NCBI RefSeq assembly: GCF_038007465.1
Contig: NZ_JBBOXF010000001.1
Span: forward strand, 3,545,001 to 3,609,000
Direction of reading: 5' to 3'
Source: Sporosarcina sp. FSL K6-1508
GTDB taxonomy: Bacteria; Bacillota; Bacilli; Bacillales_A; Planococcaceae
Length of the DNA: 64,000 nt
Positions 8,946-20,149 of the stretch are shown here, one piece after another. The position numbers and the translations under genes are program-made. The notes under the pieces were generated by a model that searched no databases, was not told the origin of the DNA, and saw nothing but the letters and a program-made list of their open reading frames with translations. Position 1 is the stretch's first letter. The number at the start of each line of letters is the position of its first letter.

Positions 8946-9078
8946 GACACTTCCCCTCCTTCACGTTTGTACTATATATTTGAAAATATAGAATCCCTTC
9001 GAATTCTGACAGCAACTGGCATCTTCGCTCAGATTAGTATAGGTATTCATTTGTTCATTCTATCTAATTATAACATGC

Positions 9079-9107
9079 AAAAACCGGACAGATAACACTG
9101 CCCGGCT
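9079..9107 (-). terminator. Terminator after cheW
   Basis: CCGGGCAG/CTGTCCGG stem read on the minus strand (arms 9084-9091 and 9098-9105), followed by TTTTT, directly after the cheW stop. Confidence 0.88.
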
Positions 9108-9113
9108 TACAGA

Positions 9114-9590
9114 TTACTTTTCTTGCGCTACTTGTGCTTCCACGTATTCACCAATTTTATCCATCCCGGCAAGCGTTTGGGATAAAATCTCAGGATTAAC
9201 AACAGTAATCATCCGGCTTTCCAAGTTTGCGACTGTCGTGAAATACGGTGTCCTTGAATATGCCATAAGCCCTGAAGAAGTCAAAGCACTTTCAGGTATA
9301 TCAAGAATCTCTTTTGCATCCAGTACAAGAAGACCAATATATAAACTACCAGTCTGAACTACCACAACACGTGCATCTTCGCGCCCTTTTGCAGTTTTCC
9401 CGTAAAGAATTTGTTCAAAATCCAAAATCGGTACAAGTTCTCCACGAATCCGCATGAGACCGAGCATATAGTCGGGGAGATGCGGTATCGGGTTCACTTG
9501 TTCGAGACGCTCGATTGACACAACAGCATCGACTGCAATTGCATATTCCTCATTGCCACACTGGACAATAACTGCTTTCAAATCACTCAT
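9114..9590 (-). CDS. cheW: CheW-like chemotaxis scaffold protein
   Basis: A 158-residue single CheW domain. Family pattern: EYAIAVDAVVSIERLEQVNPIPHLPDYMLGLMRIRGELVPILDF, with the conserved GLMRIRGELVPILD turn, and YIGLLVLDAKEILDIPESAL. CheW links methyl-accepting receptors to the CheA kinase at the inner membrane face. It lies outside any chemotaxis cluster, 14 bases after an M20 peptidase gene and ahead of its own terminator, so it may be an additional copy or the sole adaptor; this window cannot show which. Confidence 0.92.
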   Translation of the reverse strand: MSDLKAVIVQCGNEEYAIAVDAVVSIERLEQVNPIPHLPDYMLGLMRIRGELVPILDFEQILYGKTAKGREDARVVVVQTGSLYIGLLVLDAKEILDIPESALTSSGLMAYSRTPYFTTVANLESRMITVVNPEILSQTLAGMDKIGEYVEAQVAQEK

Positions 9591-9604
9591 TCTCTATCCC
9601 CCTT

Positions 9605-10726
9605 TTACTTATTCGCTGTTACATGGACGATTTCAAGCAACAATTCTGTTAGCTTGTTCAACTCTTCAACAGGCATCCGTTCATTTTTCGTGTGAATTTC
9701 TTCGTATCCAACAGCTAGTGTAACTGTCGGGATACCTGCGCCATTGAATACATTACCGTCACTTCCGCCGCCGCTCGTCATTAGTTCTGGCGTTCGTCCA
9801 ATATTTTTGATGGCCTTCATTGCCGTTTGCACAACTTCTGCATCTTCTTCAAAACTAAAGCCAGGATACATAAGCTGTACTTCCGTTTCTGCTTTCCCGC
9901 CCATTAGTTCAGCAGTCCGCTCAAATGTACGAATCATATGTTCTGTTTGTTCATTCAGCTTTTCTTGATTGATAGATCTTGCTTCCGCCAGAATATGCAC
10001 TTCATCACAGACAATATTTGTTGCTTGTCCTCCTTGAAAACGCCCGATGTTGGCAGTCGTTTCTGAATCAATTCGTCCTAGTGACATTGCAGCAATCGAT
10101 TTGGCTGCAATATTGATGGCTGAAACTCCTTTTTCAGGTGCGACACCAGCATGAGCTGTTTTGCCATGGATTGTCGTCCATAATTTCGCCTGATACGGTG
10201 CCGCAGTTACGATGCCGCCCACTTTTTGGTCGCTATCGACAGCATAGCCATATTTCGCTGTAATCAATGACGCATCCATCTCTTTCGCTCCAACAAGGCC
10301 ACTTTCTTCGCCTGCTGTAATAATGAATTGGATATCGCCATGCGGCTTTCCACTTTCCTTCAATGTCCGCGCCATTTCAAATAGGGCTGCGATTCCCGCT
10401 TTATCATCTGCTCCAAGAATTGTCGTTCCATCAGAGTATACATAACCGTCTTCACGCAATTCAGGTTTAATACCCTGACCGGGAACGACAGTGTCCATAT
10501 GGCAAGTGAAGTAAATCGGATCGATTCCTTCAGCAGTCCCTTTCATCGTAGCAATGAGATTTCCTGCACCATGTTCAGTCCGATCATCAGAATCATCTTC
10601 CTCGACGTCAAACCCAAGTGCTTCCATTTTCAGTGTTAAAACATCGGCAATCGCTCGTTCGTTTTTCGTTTCTGAATCAATTTGTACGAGTTCAAAAAAT
10701 TCTTCGAGTAGTCTTTGTTTATTCAT
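9605..10726 (-). CDS. M20 family metallopeptidase (PepT/YqjE-like)
   Basis: A 373-residue zinc aminopeptidase of the peptidase T-like subgroup. First metal ligand in FTCHMDTVVPGQG, bridging aspartate in TTILGADDKAGIAALFEM, catalytic glutamates in ITAGEESGLVGAKEMD, later aspartate in YAVDSDQ and last histidine near the C-terminus in YEEIHTKNERM. A dimerisation lid domain sits between these halves. It follows mmdA by 17 bases, as yqjE follows yqjD in B. subtilis. Likely cleaves N-terminal residues from short peptides. Confidence 0.92.
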   Translation of the reverse strand: MNKQRLLEEFFELVQIDSETKNERAIADVLTLKMEALGFDVEEDDSDDRTEHGAGNLIATMKGTAEGIDPIYFTCHMDTVVPGQGIKPELREDGYVYSDGTTILGADDKAGIAALFEMARTLKESGKPHGDIQFIITAGEESGLVGAKEMDASLITAKYGYAVDSDQKVGGIVTAAPYQAKLWTTIHGKTAHAGVAPEKGVSAINIAAKSIAAMSLGRIDSETTANIGRFQGGQATNIVCDEVHILAEARSINQEKLNEQTEHMIRTFERTAELMGGKAETEVQLMYPGFSFEEDAEVVQTAMKAIKNIGRTPELMTSGGGSDGNVFNGAGIPTVTLAVGYEEIHTKNERMPVEELNKLTELLLEIVHVTANK

Positions 10727-10743
10727 TTAAAGCATCCCCTTAA

Positions 10744-12291
10744 TTATAACGGTATATTACCGTGTTTCTTCGTCGGTCTAGTTTCTTGTTTGTTGCGCAT
10801 CATATCAAGTGCTTGTAGTAATTTAATGCGTGTTTCACGCGGATCGATAACGTCATCGACCATGCCATGAGATGCGGCCACATAAGGATTTGAGAATTTC
10901 TCTCGGTACTCCTCGATTTTTTCTTCACGCGTCGCGTCTGGATCATCGCTGTTGGCAATCTCTCTGGCAAAAATGATATTCGCTGCGCCTTGTGCACCCA
11001 TTACTGCAATTTCAGCATTGGGCCAAGCATACACCAGGTCGGCCCCGATTGATTTGGAGTTCAGTGCAACATAAGCACCGCCAAATGCCTTTCGAAGGAT
11101 CACCGTTATTTTAGGAACAGTTGCTTCAGAATAGGCATACAAAATTTTTGCACCGTGACGAATTATGCCACCATGCTCCTGTTTGATGCCTGGGAAGAAT
11201 CCAGTCACATCTTCAAAAGTAATAAGTGGAATATTGAAAGAGTCACAGAAACGGATGAAACGCGCAATTTTATCGGACGAATCAATATCGAGTCCGCCTG
11301 CCATCACTTTTGGCTGGTTACAAACGAGGCCGACCGGTTCTCCTTTCATACGGGCTAGCCCCACTACGGCGTTTCTCGCAAATTCAGCTTGCACTTCCAT
11401 GAACGAGTCTGTATCAACGACTTGTTCAATGACCTTTCGCACGTCATATGGACGGATTGTTTCATAGGGTACGATATCTGCTAAATTAGGGCGGTAATCA
11501 TCCGCTTCATCATAGTCAGCAACTGGTGGTTTTTCGTTATTATTCTGCGGTAAATAAGCAAGCAATTTCCGAACATTCTCGAGAACAGTCTTCTCGTCTT
11601 TACCACGGAAATGTGCATTTCCGCTTATCGAATTATGTACTTTTGAGCCACCCAGATCTTCGGAAGATATTTTCTCCCCCGTAACCGTCTCAATTACTTT
11701 CGGTCCTGTGATAAACATCTGGCTCGTTTCATCAGTCATGAAAACAAAGTCTGTAATAGCTGGCGAATAAACAGCGCCGCCTGCGCAAGGCCCAAGAATG
11801 ACTGATATTTGCGGAATAACACCGGAGTAGATAGCGTTACGATAGAAGATTTCACCGTAGCCGTCAAGTGAGACGACACCTTCTTGAATACGGGCTCCTC
11901 CCGAGTCGTTCAGTCCAATGAAAGGTGCACCATTTTTAGCCGCAAGATCCATAACATTGGCGATTTTCATCGCATGCATTTCTCCTAATGCTCCACCAAA
12001 GACAGTAAAATCTTGGGAAAACAAATAAATCGGTCTGCCGTTAATTTTTCCGTAGCCTGTGACTACTCCATCTCCAGGTCCAACTTGCTTGTCCATTCCG
12101 AAATCACGTGTCCGGTGCACAACAAACGGGTTTAATTCAACAAACGAGTCCGGATCCAGCAGTAGATCAATTCGTTCTCTTGCCGTCAATTTCCCTTTTT
12201 CATGCTGTTTAGCGATTCGATCGTCCCCGCCGCCAAGTTCAATTACTCTTTTTCTATCATACAATTCATTAATTTTATCATAGATATCCAT
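10744..12291 (-). CDS. mmdA: Acyl-CoA (propionyl-CoA) carboxylase carboxyltransferase subunit
   Basis: A 515-residue carboxyltransferase with two crotonase-fold halves. It carries the acyl-CoA carboxylase beta pattern: LNDSGGARIQEGVVSLDGYGEIF, the oxyanion glycines of GPCAGGAVYSPAITDF and, in the second half, GFFPGIKQEHGGIIRHGAKILYAY and RKAFGGAYVALNSKSIGADLVYAWP. I start it at ATG 12291, which has AAAGGGG upstream and lies next to the mce stop. An in-frame upstream start would overlap mce by 35 bases. With mce, mutAB and meaB it makes and converts methylmalonyl-CoA. No dedicated biotin protein is adjacent; accB/accC in this window or another pair could supply biotin carboxylation (inference). 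Confidence 0.93.
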   Translation of the reverse strand: MDIYDKINELYDRKRVIELGGGDDRIAKQHEKGKLTARERIDLLLDPDSFVELNPFVVHRTRDFGMDKQVGPGDGVVTGYGKINGRPIYLFSQDFTVFGGALGEMHAMKIANVMDLAAKNGAPFIGLNDSGGARIQEGVVSLDGYGEIFYRNAIYSGVIPQISVILGPCAGGAVYSPAITDFVFMTDETSQMFITGPKVIETVTGEKISSEDLGGSKVHNSISGNAHFRGKDEKTVLENVRKLLAYLPQNNNEKPPVADYDEADDYRPNLADIVPYETIRPYDVRKVIEQVVDTDSFMEVQAEFARNAVVGLARMKGEPVGLVCNQPKVMAGGLDIDSSDKIARFIRFCDSFNIPLITFEDVTGFFPGIKQEHGGIIRHGAKILYAYSEATVPKITVILRKAFGGAYVALNSKSIGADLVYAWPNAEIAVMGAQGAANIIFAREIANSDDPDATREEKIEEYREKFSNPYVAASHGMVDDVIDPRETRIKLLQALDMMRNKQETRPTKKHGNIPL

Positions 12292-12295
12292 CTTG

Positions 12296-12706
12296 TCAGT
12301 CCCCTTTGCCGCTTTTATCACATAGTTCATACAAAACGCCGAATGATGATTTAGGATGAAGGAACGCTACTTCGGCACCGCCAGCCCCCGGTTTTGGTTT
12401 TTCTTGCAGTAACTGTACACCTTTTTCCCTCAGTTCAGCCATCCTTGAACGAATATCCGTCACGCCAAATGCGATATGATGAACACCTTCTCCGCGTTTT
12501 TTAATGAATTTCGCAATGGCCCCATCTTCCCCAAGTGGTTCCAGTAATTCAAGTTTAATATTTCCAGCGTCAATGAACGCAACCCTTACATTTTGACTGG
12601 CAACTTCTTCAATCGCCAAAAGTGTAAGCCCTAGCGTATGTATGTAATAGTCTATTGATAGATCGATACTTTTCACGGCAATTCCAACGTGGTCTACTTT
12701 TTGCAT
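12296..12706 (-). CDS. mce: Methylmalonyl-CoA epimerase
   Basis: A 136-residue vicinal-oxygen-chelate protein that interconverts the S and R forms of methylmalonyl-CoA so the mutase can use it. Metal ligands are the histidine in VDHVGIAVKSID, the glutamate in KLELLEPLGED, the histidine in GEGVHHIAFGV, and the C-terminal glutamate in SSFGVLYELCD. It is immediately upstream of mmdA. First gene of the mce-mmdA-peptidase-cheW transcript, with GGAGG before the ATG. Confidence 0.95.
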   Translation of the reverse strand: MQKVDHVGIAVKSIDLSIDYYIHTLGLTLLAIEEVASQNVRVAFIDAGNIKLELLEPLGEDGAIAKFIKKRGEGVHHIAFGVTDIRSRMAELREKGVQLLQEKPKPGAGGAEVAFLHPKSSFGVLYELCDKSGKGD

Positions 12707-12758
12707 AACAATTCCCCCTCCTCCTATTGTACATTTTACCTCATAAAATGGATAGATG

Positions 12759-12786
12759 TTGTGAAATTCATAATTTCTGTTAAAAT
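12759..12786 (+). promoter_or_regulatory. Promoter of the Prli42 gene
   Basis: TTGTGA (12759-12764) and TAAAAT (12781-12786) with 16-base spacing, 30 bases before the ATG. Divergent from mce. Confidence 0.55.
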
Positions 12787-12816
12787 AGAGCTATAAAGCT
12801 TAAGGGGTTTTGACTG

Positions 12817-12912
12817 ATGAGCAATCGAAAAGTACAGAAAGTCGTTGTCTTAGTAATGGTCGGTGCAATGCTAGCATCGAGTGTTATGTTCGGCCTTAGC
12901 ATGATTATGTAA
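12817..12912 (+). CDS. Prli42-like 31-residue membrane micro-protein
   Basis: A 31-residue protein beginning MSNRKVQKVVVLVMV, with a basic N-terminal end and a single hydrophobic transmembrane helix up to the C-terminus (ends GLSMIM). Length, charge pattern and sequence match the Prli42 family, first described in Listeria as the membrane anchor of the stressosome. AAGGGG (12802-12807) precedes the ATG at correct spacing, a promoter lies upstream and a strong terminator follows, so it is an independent gene. Assignment rests on remembered family sequences; a stressosome (RsbR/S/T) is not in this window. Confidence 0.85.
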   Translation: MSNRKVQKVVVLVMVGAMLASSVMFGLSMIM

Positions 12913-12918
12913 AAATAA

Positions 12919-12960
12919 AAACAGTCCATTTGTGCAACTGCACTTGTGGACTGTTTTTTT
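12919..12960 (+). terminator. Terminator after the Prli42 gene
   Basis: ACAGTCCA and TGGACTGT arms with further inner pairing (GTGCA/TGCAC) followed by seven T residues. Confidence 0.9.
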
Positions 12961-12991
12961 GTTTTGCCAAGACTTCTAATGCTTTTCTTTT

Positions 12992-13432
12992 TTATAGTTC
13001 CTCGCAATATTCCTCGAACTGACTTTGTAAGTTTGTGACGACAGACATTGGATCATGTCCTTCGATTTCATAACGGCCAACTTCAGCTACCATCTTTCCA
13101 TCTTTCATCAGTACAAATGATGGTGAAGATGGTAAGTGATCCTCTCCGAAAAGCATACGTGCTTGTGCCGTTGCTTCTTTGTCTTGTCCAGCAAATACAG
13201 TTACCAAGTGATCTGGACGTTTGTCATAATGCACTGCATGTGCAGCTGCTGGACGTGCAATACCGCCCGCACAACCGCAAACCGAGTTCACCATAACAAG
13301 TGTCGTGCCCGAACGTTTAAAAGCATCTTCTACAAGCTCAGGCGTTGTTAGCTGCTCATAGCCGCTAGCTTCCATCTCCGAACGTGCTTGTCTAAGGATA
13401 TCATTCATATAAAGATCAAAATTCATATTCAT
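12992..13432 (-). CDS. brxB: Bacilliredoxin (BrxA/BrxB, YphP/YqiW family)
   Basis: A 146-residue thioredoxin-fold protein with the CGC active site at residues 52-54 (context VNSVCGCAGGIARPAA), the hallmark of bacilliredoxins that remove bacillithiol from oxidised protein thiols. VTVFAGQDKEATAQAR and the C-terminal RYEIEGHDPMSVVTNL agree with the family. Position between mce and the bkd group is that of yqiW in B. subtilis. It has its own ribosome site (AAGGAG) and about 550 bases of non-coding sequence upstream. Confidence 0.94.
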   Translation of the reverse strand: MNMNFDLYMNDILRQARSEMEASGYEQLTTPELVEDAFKRSGTTLVMVNSVCGCAGGIARPAAAHAVHYDKRPDHLVTVFAGQDKEATAQARMLFGEDHLPSSPSFVLMKDGKMVAEVGRYEIEGHDPMSVVTNLQSQFEEYCEEL

Positions 13433-14000
13433 GCTAAATCAAACTCCTTTCTATTTACTACTTTATCATAGCAGGAGAAGAAGGTTCGTGCAAAAAAAGT
13501 ACTTGCTGAAAGGATATAAGACAGTACTAAAGTTTATCCTTATGAATAAATAATGAGGCTTCCTGTCTAGACTTTTTTCTCCAAACTTAAATGGTTTAAG
13601 TATAATATTCCCGATGATTATGATTGTCATCACTTTATGCACAAAACTTGTTGCATCAATCGCTGTACTGCACTGTTCTTTTGCCAATACTTTTCACAAT
13701 AAGCGGTTCTAGTAACTTCCGTTTTCCCCCTGAATATGATTAAATGATACTGTAGCCATTTTTAAAATTCCTCCTATCTAATGGGAAGAGATTTTTGAAG
13801 TACTGTAAGTGGCACTTTACTTATTCACTGAAAACTAGGGGTTTTGTTGTCCCCTCTATCTATTTACCATGATAGACCCTCGAAGTTTCAGGACATGAAA
13901 CCTGCGCCTATGTGCCGTACAAAGAAACCAATTCAACAAACGGCGTAAACACACAAACTAATATACTAAAACTACCACATGATGAAGGGGGAAAATCCCA
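13433..14000. other. 568-base spacer without a confirmed gene
   Basis: Lies between divergent brxB and the YisP-like gene. The minus strand has a strong AGGAGG ribosome site followed by ATG at 13759, but the frame closes after 16 codons (13709), so this may be the start of a deleted gene. A 73-codon minus-strand frame (13466-13687) has no ribosome site and no recognisable family. The plus strand must hold the promoter of the YisP-like gene; I could not fix it with confidence. Confidence 0.5.
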
Positions 14001-14822
14001 TTGAGTATTGAAACTAAATTACAAAAAGAAGCCATGCATGTACTAAAACTAACAAGCAGAACCTTTTATATTCCAATTAAAATGCTCAATCCAACGTTAA
14101 GAAAGACTGTAGGCTCCGCTTATTTATGTATGCGTGCTATTGATGAAATTGAGGACCATGAAGACTTACAATCTGAAACAAAGCAATACTTGCTGCGTGC
14201 AACTAGCAAGCTGCTACAATCAAAGTTTGATGACTCGGCCTATCAAGAGCTACTGAAACCTTATGAAAAACTGTTACCGGAAGTTACATTGAGGCTTGGT
14301 GATTGGCTTTCAGTATGTCCCGAAGGTATTATTGACAAGGTGAAAGAGTCGACAAGTATTATGGCGGATGGTATGGCTCGTTGGGTCGAAAAAGATTGGA
14401 TAGTAAAAACAAAAGAAGATCTTGATGATTATACATATTATGTAGCAGGTTTAGTAGGCGTCATGCTCTCTGATATATGGGAAATGTATGACGGTACAGT
14501 AACGGATCGGGACTTGGCGATCGGCTATGGCCGAGGCTTGCAAGCAGTCAATATGCTACGCAATCAAGATGAAGATGCTGATCGCGGAGTTCGTTTCCTC
14601 CCTGATGGTTGGGACCGAAATGATATGTTCGCATATGCAACCACGAATTTGAGGAAAGCTGATGAATATATAGAATCAATTGATACTAAAAACATTCTGT
14701 TATTCTGCAAAATCCCACTTGCTTTAGCAAAAAGAACGTTAAAAACATTAAAAAGCGGCAATGAAAAAATGTCGCGTGCTGAAGTAGAATCTACAGTAGA
14801 GGAAATTATTAATGAAAACTAA
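14001..14822 (+). CDS. Squalene/phytoene synthase-fold protein, YisP-like
   Basis: A 273-residue all-helical prenyltransferase-fold protein. The first acidic motif reads RAIDEIEDH and the second NMLRNQDEDADRGVRFLP, which in this family bind magnesium and diphosphate. In B. subtilis the related YisP is a farnesyl diphosphate phosphatase that makes farnesol and affects membrane rafts and biofilm; other relatives make squalene or phytoene. No carotenoid or hopanoid genes adjoin it, so a YisP-like role is plausible but inferred. The start is TTG with AAGGGGG upstream. Its substrate may come from ispA in this window. Confidence 0.85.
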   Translation: MSIETKLQKEAMHVLKLTSRTFYIPIKMLNPTLRKTVGSAYLCMRAIDEIEDHEDLQSETKQYLLRATSKLLQSKFDDSAYQELLKPYEKLLPEVTLRLGDWLSVCPEGIIDKVKESTSIMADGMARWVEKDWIVKTKEDLDDYTYYVAGLVGVMLSDIWEMYDGTVTDRDLAIGYGRGLQAVNMLRNQDEDADRGVRFLPDGWDRNDMFAYATTNLRKADEYIESIDTKNILLFCKIPLALAKRTLKTLKSGNEKMSRAEVESTVEEIINEN

Positions 14823-14851
14823 CACGGTTAGATAATCTAACCGTGTTTTTT
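14821..14851 (+). terminator. Terminator after the YisP-like gene
   Basis: AACACGGTTAGA and TCTAACCGTGTT form a 12-bp perfect stem with a 3-base loop and a T run. Confidence 0.92.
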
Positions 14852-15033
14852 ATATTGGCTGTTTTAGTTGTTCTTCATTTATGCTTTTTAAATCTGAAGT
14901 GAAAATCCACTATTTTTTCTAGATACACTGAAACGAACGTTTCTTCAATTCCACTTCTTAGCTTCAAGTTTGCCTGCACTCCGTTTATACCCCATTTTCA
15001 GCTTCTTAATTAAATCAAAATTAACTAGAAAAT

Positions 15034-15083
15034 CAATAAAGGCAACTTTCCGTTCAATTCTGAACGATAAGTCGCCTTTATTG
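15034..15083 (-). terminator. Terminator of the mutA-mutB-meaB operon
   Basis: Outer arms CAATAAAGGC/GCCTTTATTG and inner arms CGTTCA/TGAACG make a long two-part hairpin 40 bases after the meaB stop. The T run is weak, so it may be a bidirectional or less efficient terminator. Confidence 0.65.
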
Positions 15084-15123
15084 TGAATACATTTGAACCC
15101 ATAGAACAGATAATAATATGGTT

Positions 15124-16199
15124 CTATTTAAACAGCCGATCCACCGCGCTCGTCACCGTAAGTCTTCCCTCGAGCAATACCTTCTCGAGTTCCGCCACCT
15201 CTTCTTTCCTACCAGGTTCCGCAAAAAAGGTGTCAATCAGCCGATCATTAATCATGGAATGGAACCAATCTTTCGTTTGGGATTGTCGGCGCCTGTCCCA
15301 AAATCCGCTGATATTCATTGTCTCTTTGAATGACACTATCATTCCCCAAACTTCTTCCAGTCCTGTATTTTTAATTGATGAAACAGGAAGCGCAGTCGAT
15401 GTCCATCCGGGTGATGCAGGTTGGAGGAAATGAAGCAGTTGACGATATTCCCTCACCGTCTTTTTTGCCAGCCCTAGATTATCGCCATCAGCTTTATGAA
15501 CGACGACGCCATCTGCAAGCTCCATAATCCCTTTTTTCATACCTTGCAATTCATCTCCAGCACCCGTCAGAACGAGCAGCATAAAGTAATCGACCATACC
15601 ACGCACGACCGTTTCACTTTGTCCCACACCGACTGTTTCAATTAAGATGACATCGTAGCCAGCAGCTTCGCAAAGCAACATCGTTTCACGCGACTTTTTA
15701 TGTACTCCTCCGAGTGTGCCTGCTGATGGTGAAGGGCGAATGAACGCGTTTCGGTGTCTTGCAAGCTCTTCCATTCGTGTTTTATCACCCAAGATACTGC
15801 CACCCGTTACCGTTGAACTCGGGTCGATAGCAAGTACCGCAACTTTATAGCCCGCTTCGGTGAGCATCAGCCCAAATGCTTCGATAAAGGTGCTTTTCCC
15901 CGCACCCGGAACACCTGTTATTCCGATTCGAATGCTATTCCCTGTTAGTGGTAGCAGGTTGAGCAAAAGTTGCTGGCCTGCCACTTTGTCCGCTGGAATC
16001 ATGCTTTCAAGAAGCGTGATTCCTTTAGCCAGATGAAGCCGTGAACCGGTTGTTATCTTCTCCGTCAGTTCTTCAATCGGGATTTTGCGTTCTTTTTTTT
16101 CAAATCGTTTCCGCGCTGTTGCTGCCATGCCATCATGCGAGGAATTGATACCGCCCATCACATTTAGCGCACTGTCATCAAGTGAACGGTTATTGTCTT

Positions 16200-16203
<4 letters not shown>
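15124..16203 (-). CDS. meaB: Methylmalonyl-CoA mutase-associated GTPase MeaB
   Basis: A 359-residue G3E-type P-loop GTPase that chaperones the cobalamin mutase, protecting it and gating cofactor loading. Walker A is GITGVPGAGKSTFIEAFG; VAVLAIDPSSTVTGGSILGDKTRM and ILIETVGVGQSE are the family switch regions, and VVHKADGDN is the base-specificity region. Its ATG overlaps the mutB stop by four bases, indicating translational coupling, and it is last in the operon before a terminator. Confidence 0.95.
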
Positions 16204-18351
<2,148 letters not shown>

Positions 18352-18359
<8 letters not shown>

Positions 18360-20028
18360 CCATCGCGCCCCCTTTCAATTTTTCATTGATAGCCATCATT
18401 TTCCCCACTTTGTCTTGACCCGCAAAAATGAATCCATTCAATCCGGCATGTAACCATTTTTGACAAAGTGCATCGTCGTATTTCCCTGCCACGTCTAGCA
18501 TGAACTTATGGGAACACCCTTCTATCAGTTGCTCCAGTACGTTTTCCGTCAAAGAAGGGGTTGCACAGACAATCGCATAGTCTAGGTTTTCATCTGTGAG
18601 CCAGTGGAGAGCTTGCTGTGCATCGCTAAACATCGGACTCCATTCGGCATGCATACCGCCTGTAGCTAAAAAACCACTGACGAAATCGGCGCGAGGTTTG
18701 AAATCTTTCAATTCTCCAAACGTCAATAAAACAGTACGTATTTCATCATTTTTTCGCTGAGCCGCCAACTTTTCGAAAGGTTCTGCCAGACGCCCATCAA
18801 GCTGAAGACCATCCCAGTCGGTGAAGTCCGTATCCGTCAATTCAGCATAAACATTCGTCCCGATCAAAGACTGTTTTCCTTTTGCCACTTCTTCTCTACG
18901 TTTTTCAAGCAACATTTCAAGTCTACCGCTAGTAAGAAATGCTTCATAACCGCCTGTAGACTCGATTTCCAAGAAAAGGCCCCATGCTTTTTCAACAAGT
19001 TCAGACGTCAATGTTTCAATGAAATAAGAACCGCCCGAAGGATCGATTACTTTGTCCGCATGGGTCTCTTCTTTAATAACAAGTTGAATATTTCTTGCCA
19101 AACGGACAGCACTAGTTGTCGGTCCAGTAATGATGTTGTGCGGATGAACCGTGATAACATCCGCACCGCCGAGAACTGCAGCAAACGTCTCATTTCCAGC
19201 CCGTAATACATTCACATAGGGGTCTAGTTTTGAGTATGAACGCAGTGATGTGGTTGCGATAATTGGAACATAAGATGCTTCCTGTACGCTATAGGCAGAA
19301 CAAAATGCTTGCCAAAGAATACGGAACGCACGAAATTTTGAAATTTCCATGAAGAAATGCGTATCTACCGCTAAGCGAACAAAAAAGTCTTTCTCGAAAT
19401 CGCTAAAATCTGCCACCTTTGAAGCACTATCTGCAGCTTGCGCGAGCGTAAGCGCAAGTTCTGTCACCGCATCCGCGCCGTTATGGTGCACTTTCCACAT
19501 ATCCGCTCCCGTAGTCCGGATGTTTGTGAATCCTTCTGGAAGAGCCCAGTCAGGCACGGAAATCGCCCCATTAACAAGTGACCGCTCCGTTTCTGAGATT
19601 CCAGAAAACACGTTCAGAAATGAATCATTCTGTGCCGTATTGGTAATGAAAACAGGATATTTCGTCATAAGTTGTCCTATTTCAGCAAGGGAGGAGTCTT
19701 CCCACTGAAGAGGTTTCGTCCCGTCGTAAACAATTGCTTCATTTCCTCGTTCAATCGAATTTATCAAATCTGCGACAAACTGTTTTCCATTCTCGGCATA
19801 AGATTGCTGTGCAATAACCCAGCCAGCCTCTTTTTTCTCCGCATGATTCGTTTGTCCAGGTTTTTTTAGACTCTCCTGTGTATAGAGGGGCTGTAGATCG
19901 ATCCCTTCAATCGTTTTTGTGATGAGCGAATCAAATGTCTTCCCTTTCAATGACTGGACCGCGATTTCTTTCCACTTTTCAAATCCGATTTTATCGAATG
20001 TTGTTGTTTGCATGTTATGTATGGTCAT
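18352..20028 (-). CDS. mutA: Methylmalonyl-CoA mutase small subunit
   Basis: A 558-residue non-catalytic partner of MutB. It shares the barrel domain plan (VRLAVDTHFFMEISKFRAFRILWQAF, VIDPSGGSYFIETLT) and has a C-terminal Rossmann-like domain that lacks the DxHxxG cobalamin motif, as expected for the small subunit. I start it at ATG 20028, which follows GAGGAGGG at correct spacing; an in-frame start at 20058 would include that site. It is the first gene of the operon. No cobalamin riboswitch fits in the 120 bases upstream. Confidence 0.93.
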
Positions 20029-20103
20029 ATTTTGCGCTTCCCTCCTCAAAATAATCAATCTATTACTAGTTTACTCGACTAAGGTCATTGTTGAAAGGTA
20101 AAA

Positions 20104-20141
20104 TAAACCCCGATGCAATATTGAGCGGCACCGGGGTTTAC
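20104..20141 (-). terminator. Terminator of the bkd operon
   Basis: TAAACCCCG (20104-20112) and CGGGGTTTA (20132-20140) with an inner GC-rich extension, directly after the bkdB stop. It separates bkd from mutA. Confidence 0.88.
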
Positions 20142-20149
20142 AATTTAAA

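Noticed and set aside
13466..13687. Minus-strand 73-codon frame upstream of brxB
   Set aside because: No ribosome site, no recognisable domain, unusual composition; probably non-coding.
13709..13759. 16-codon minus-strand frame with a strong AGGAGG site
   Set aside because: Too short to support as a gene; mentioned as a possible remnant in the spacer entry.
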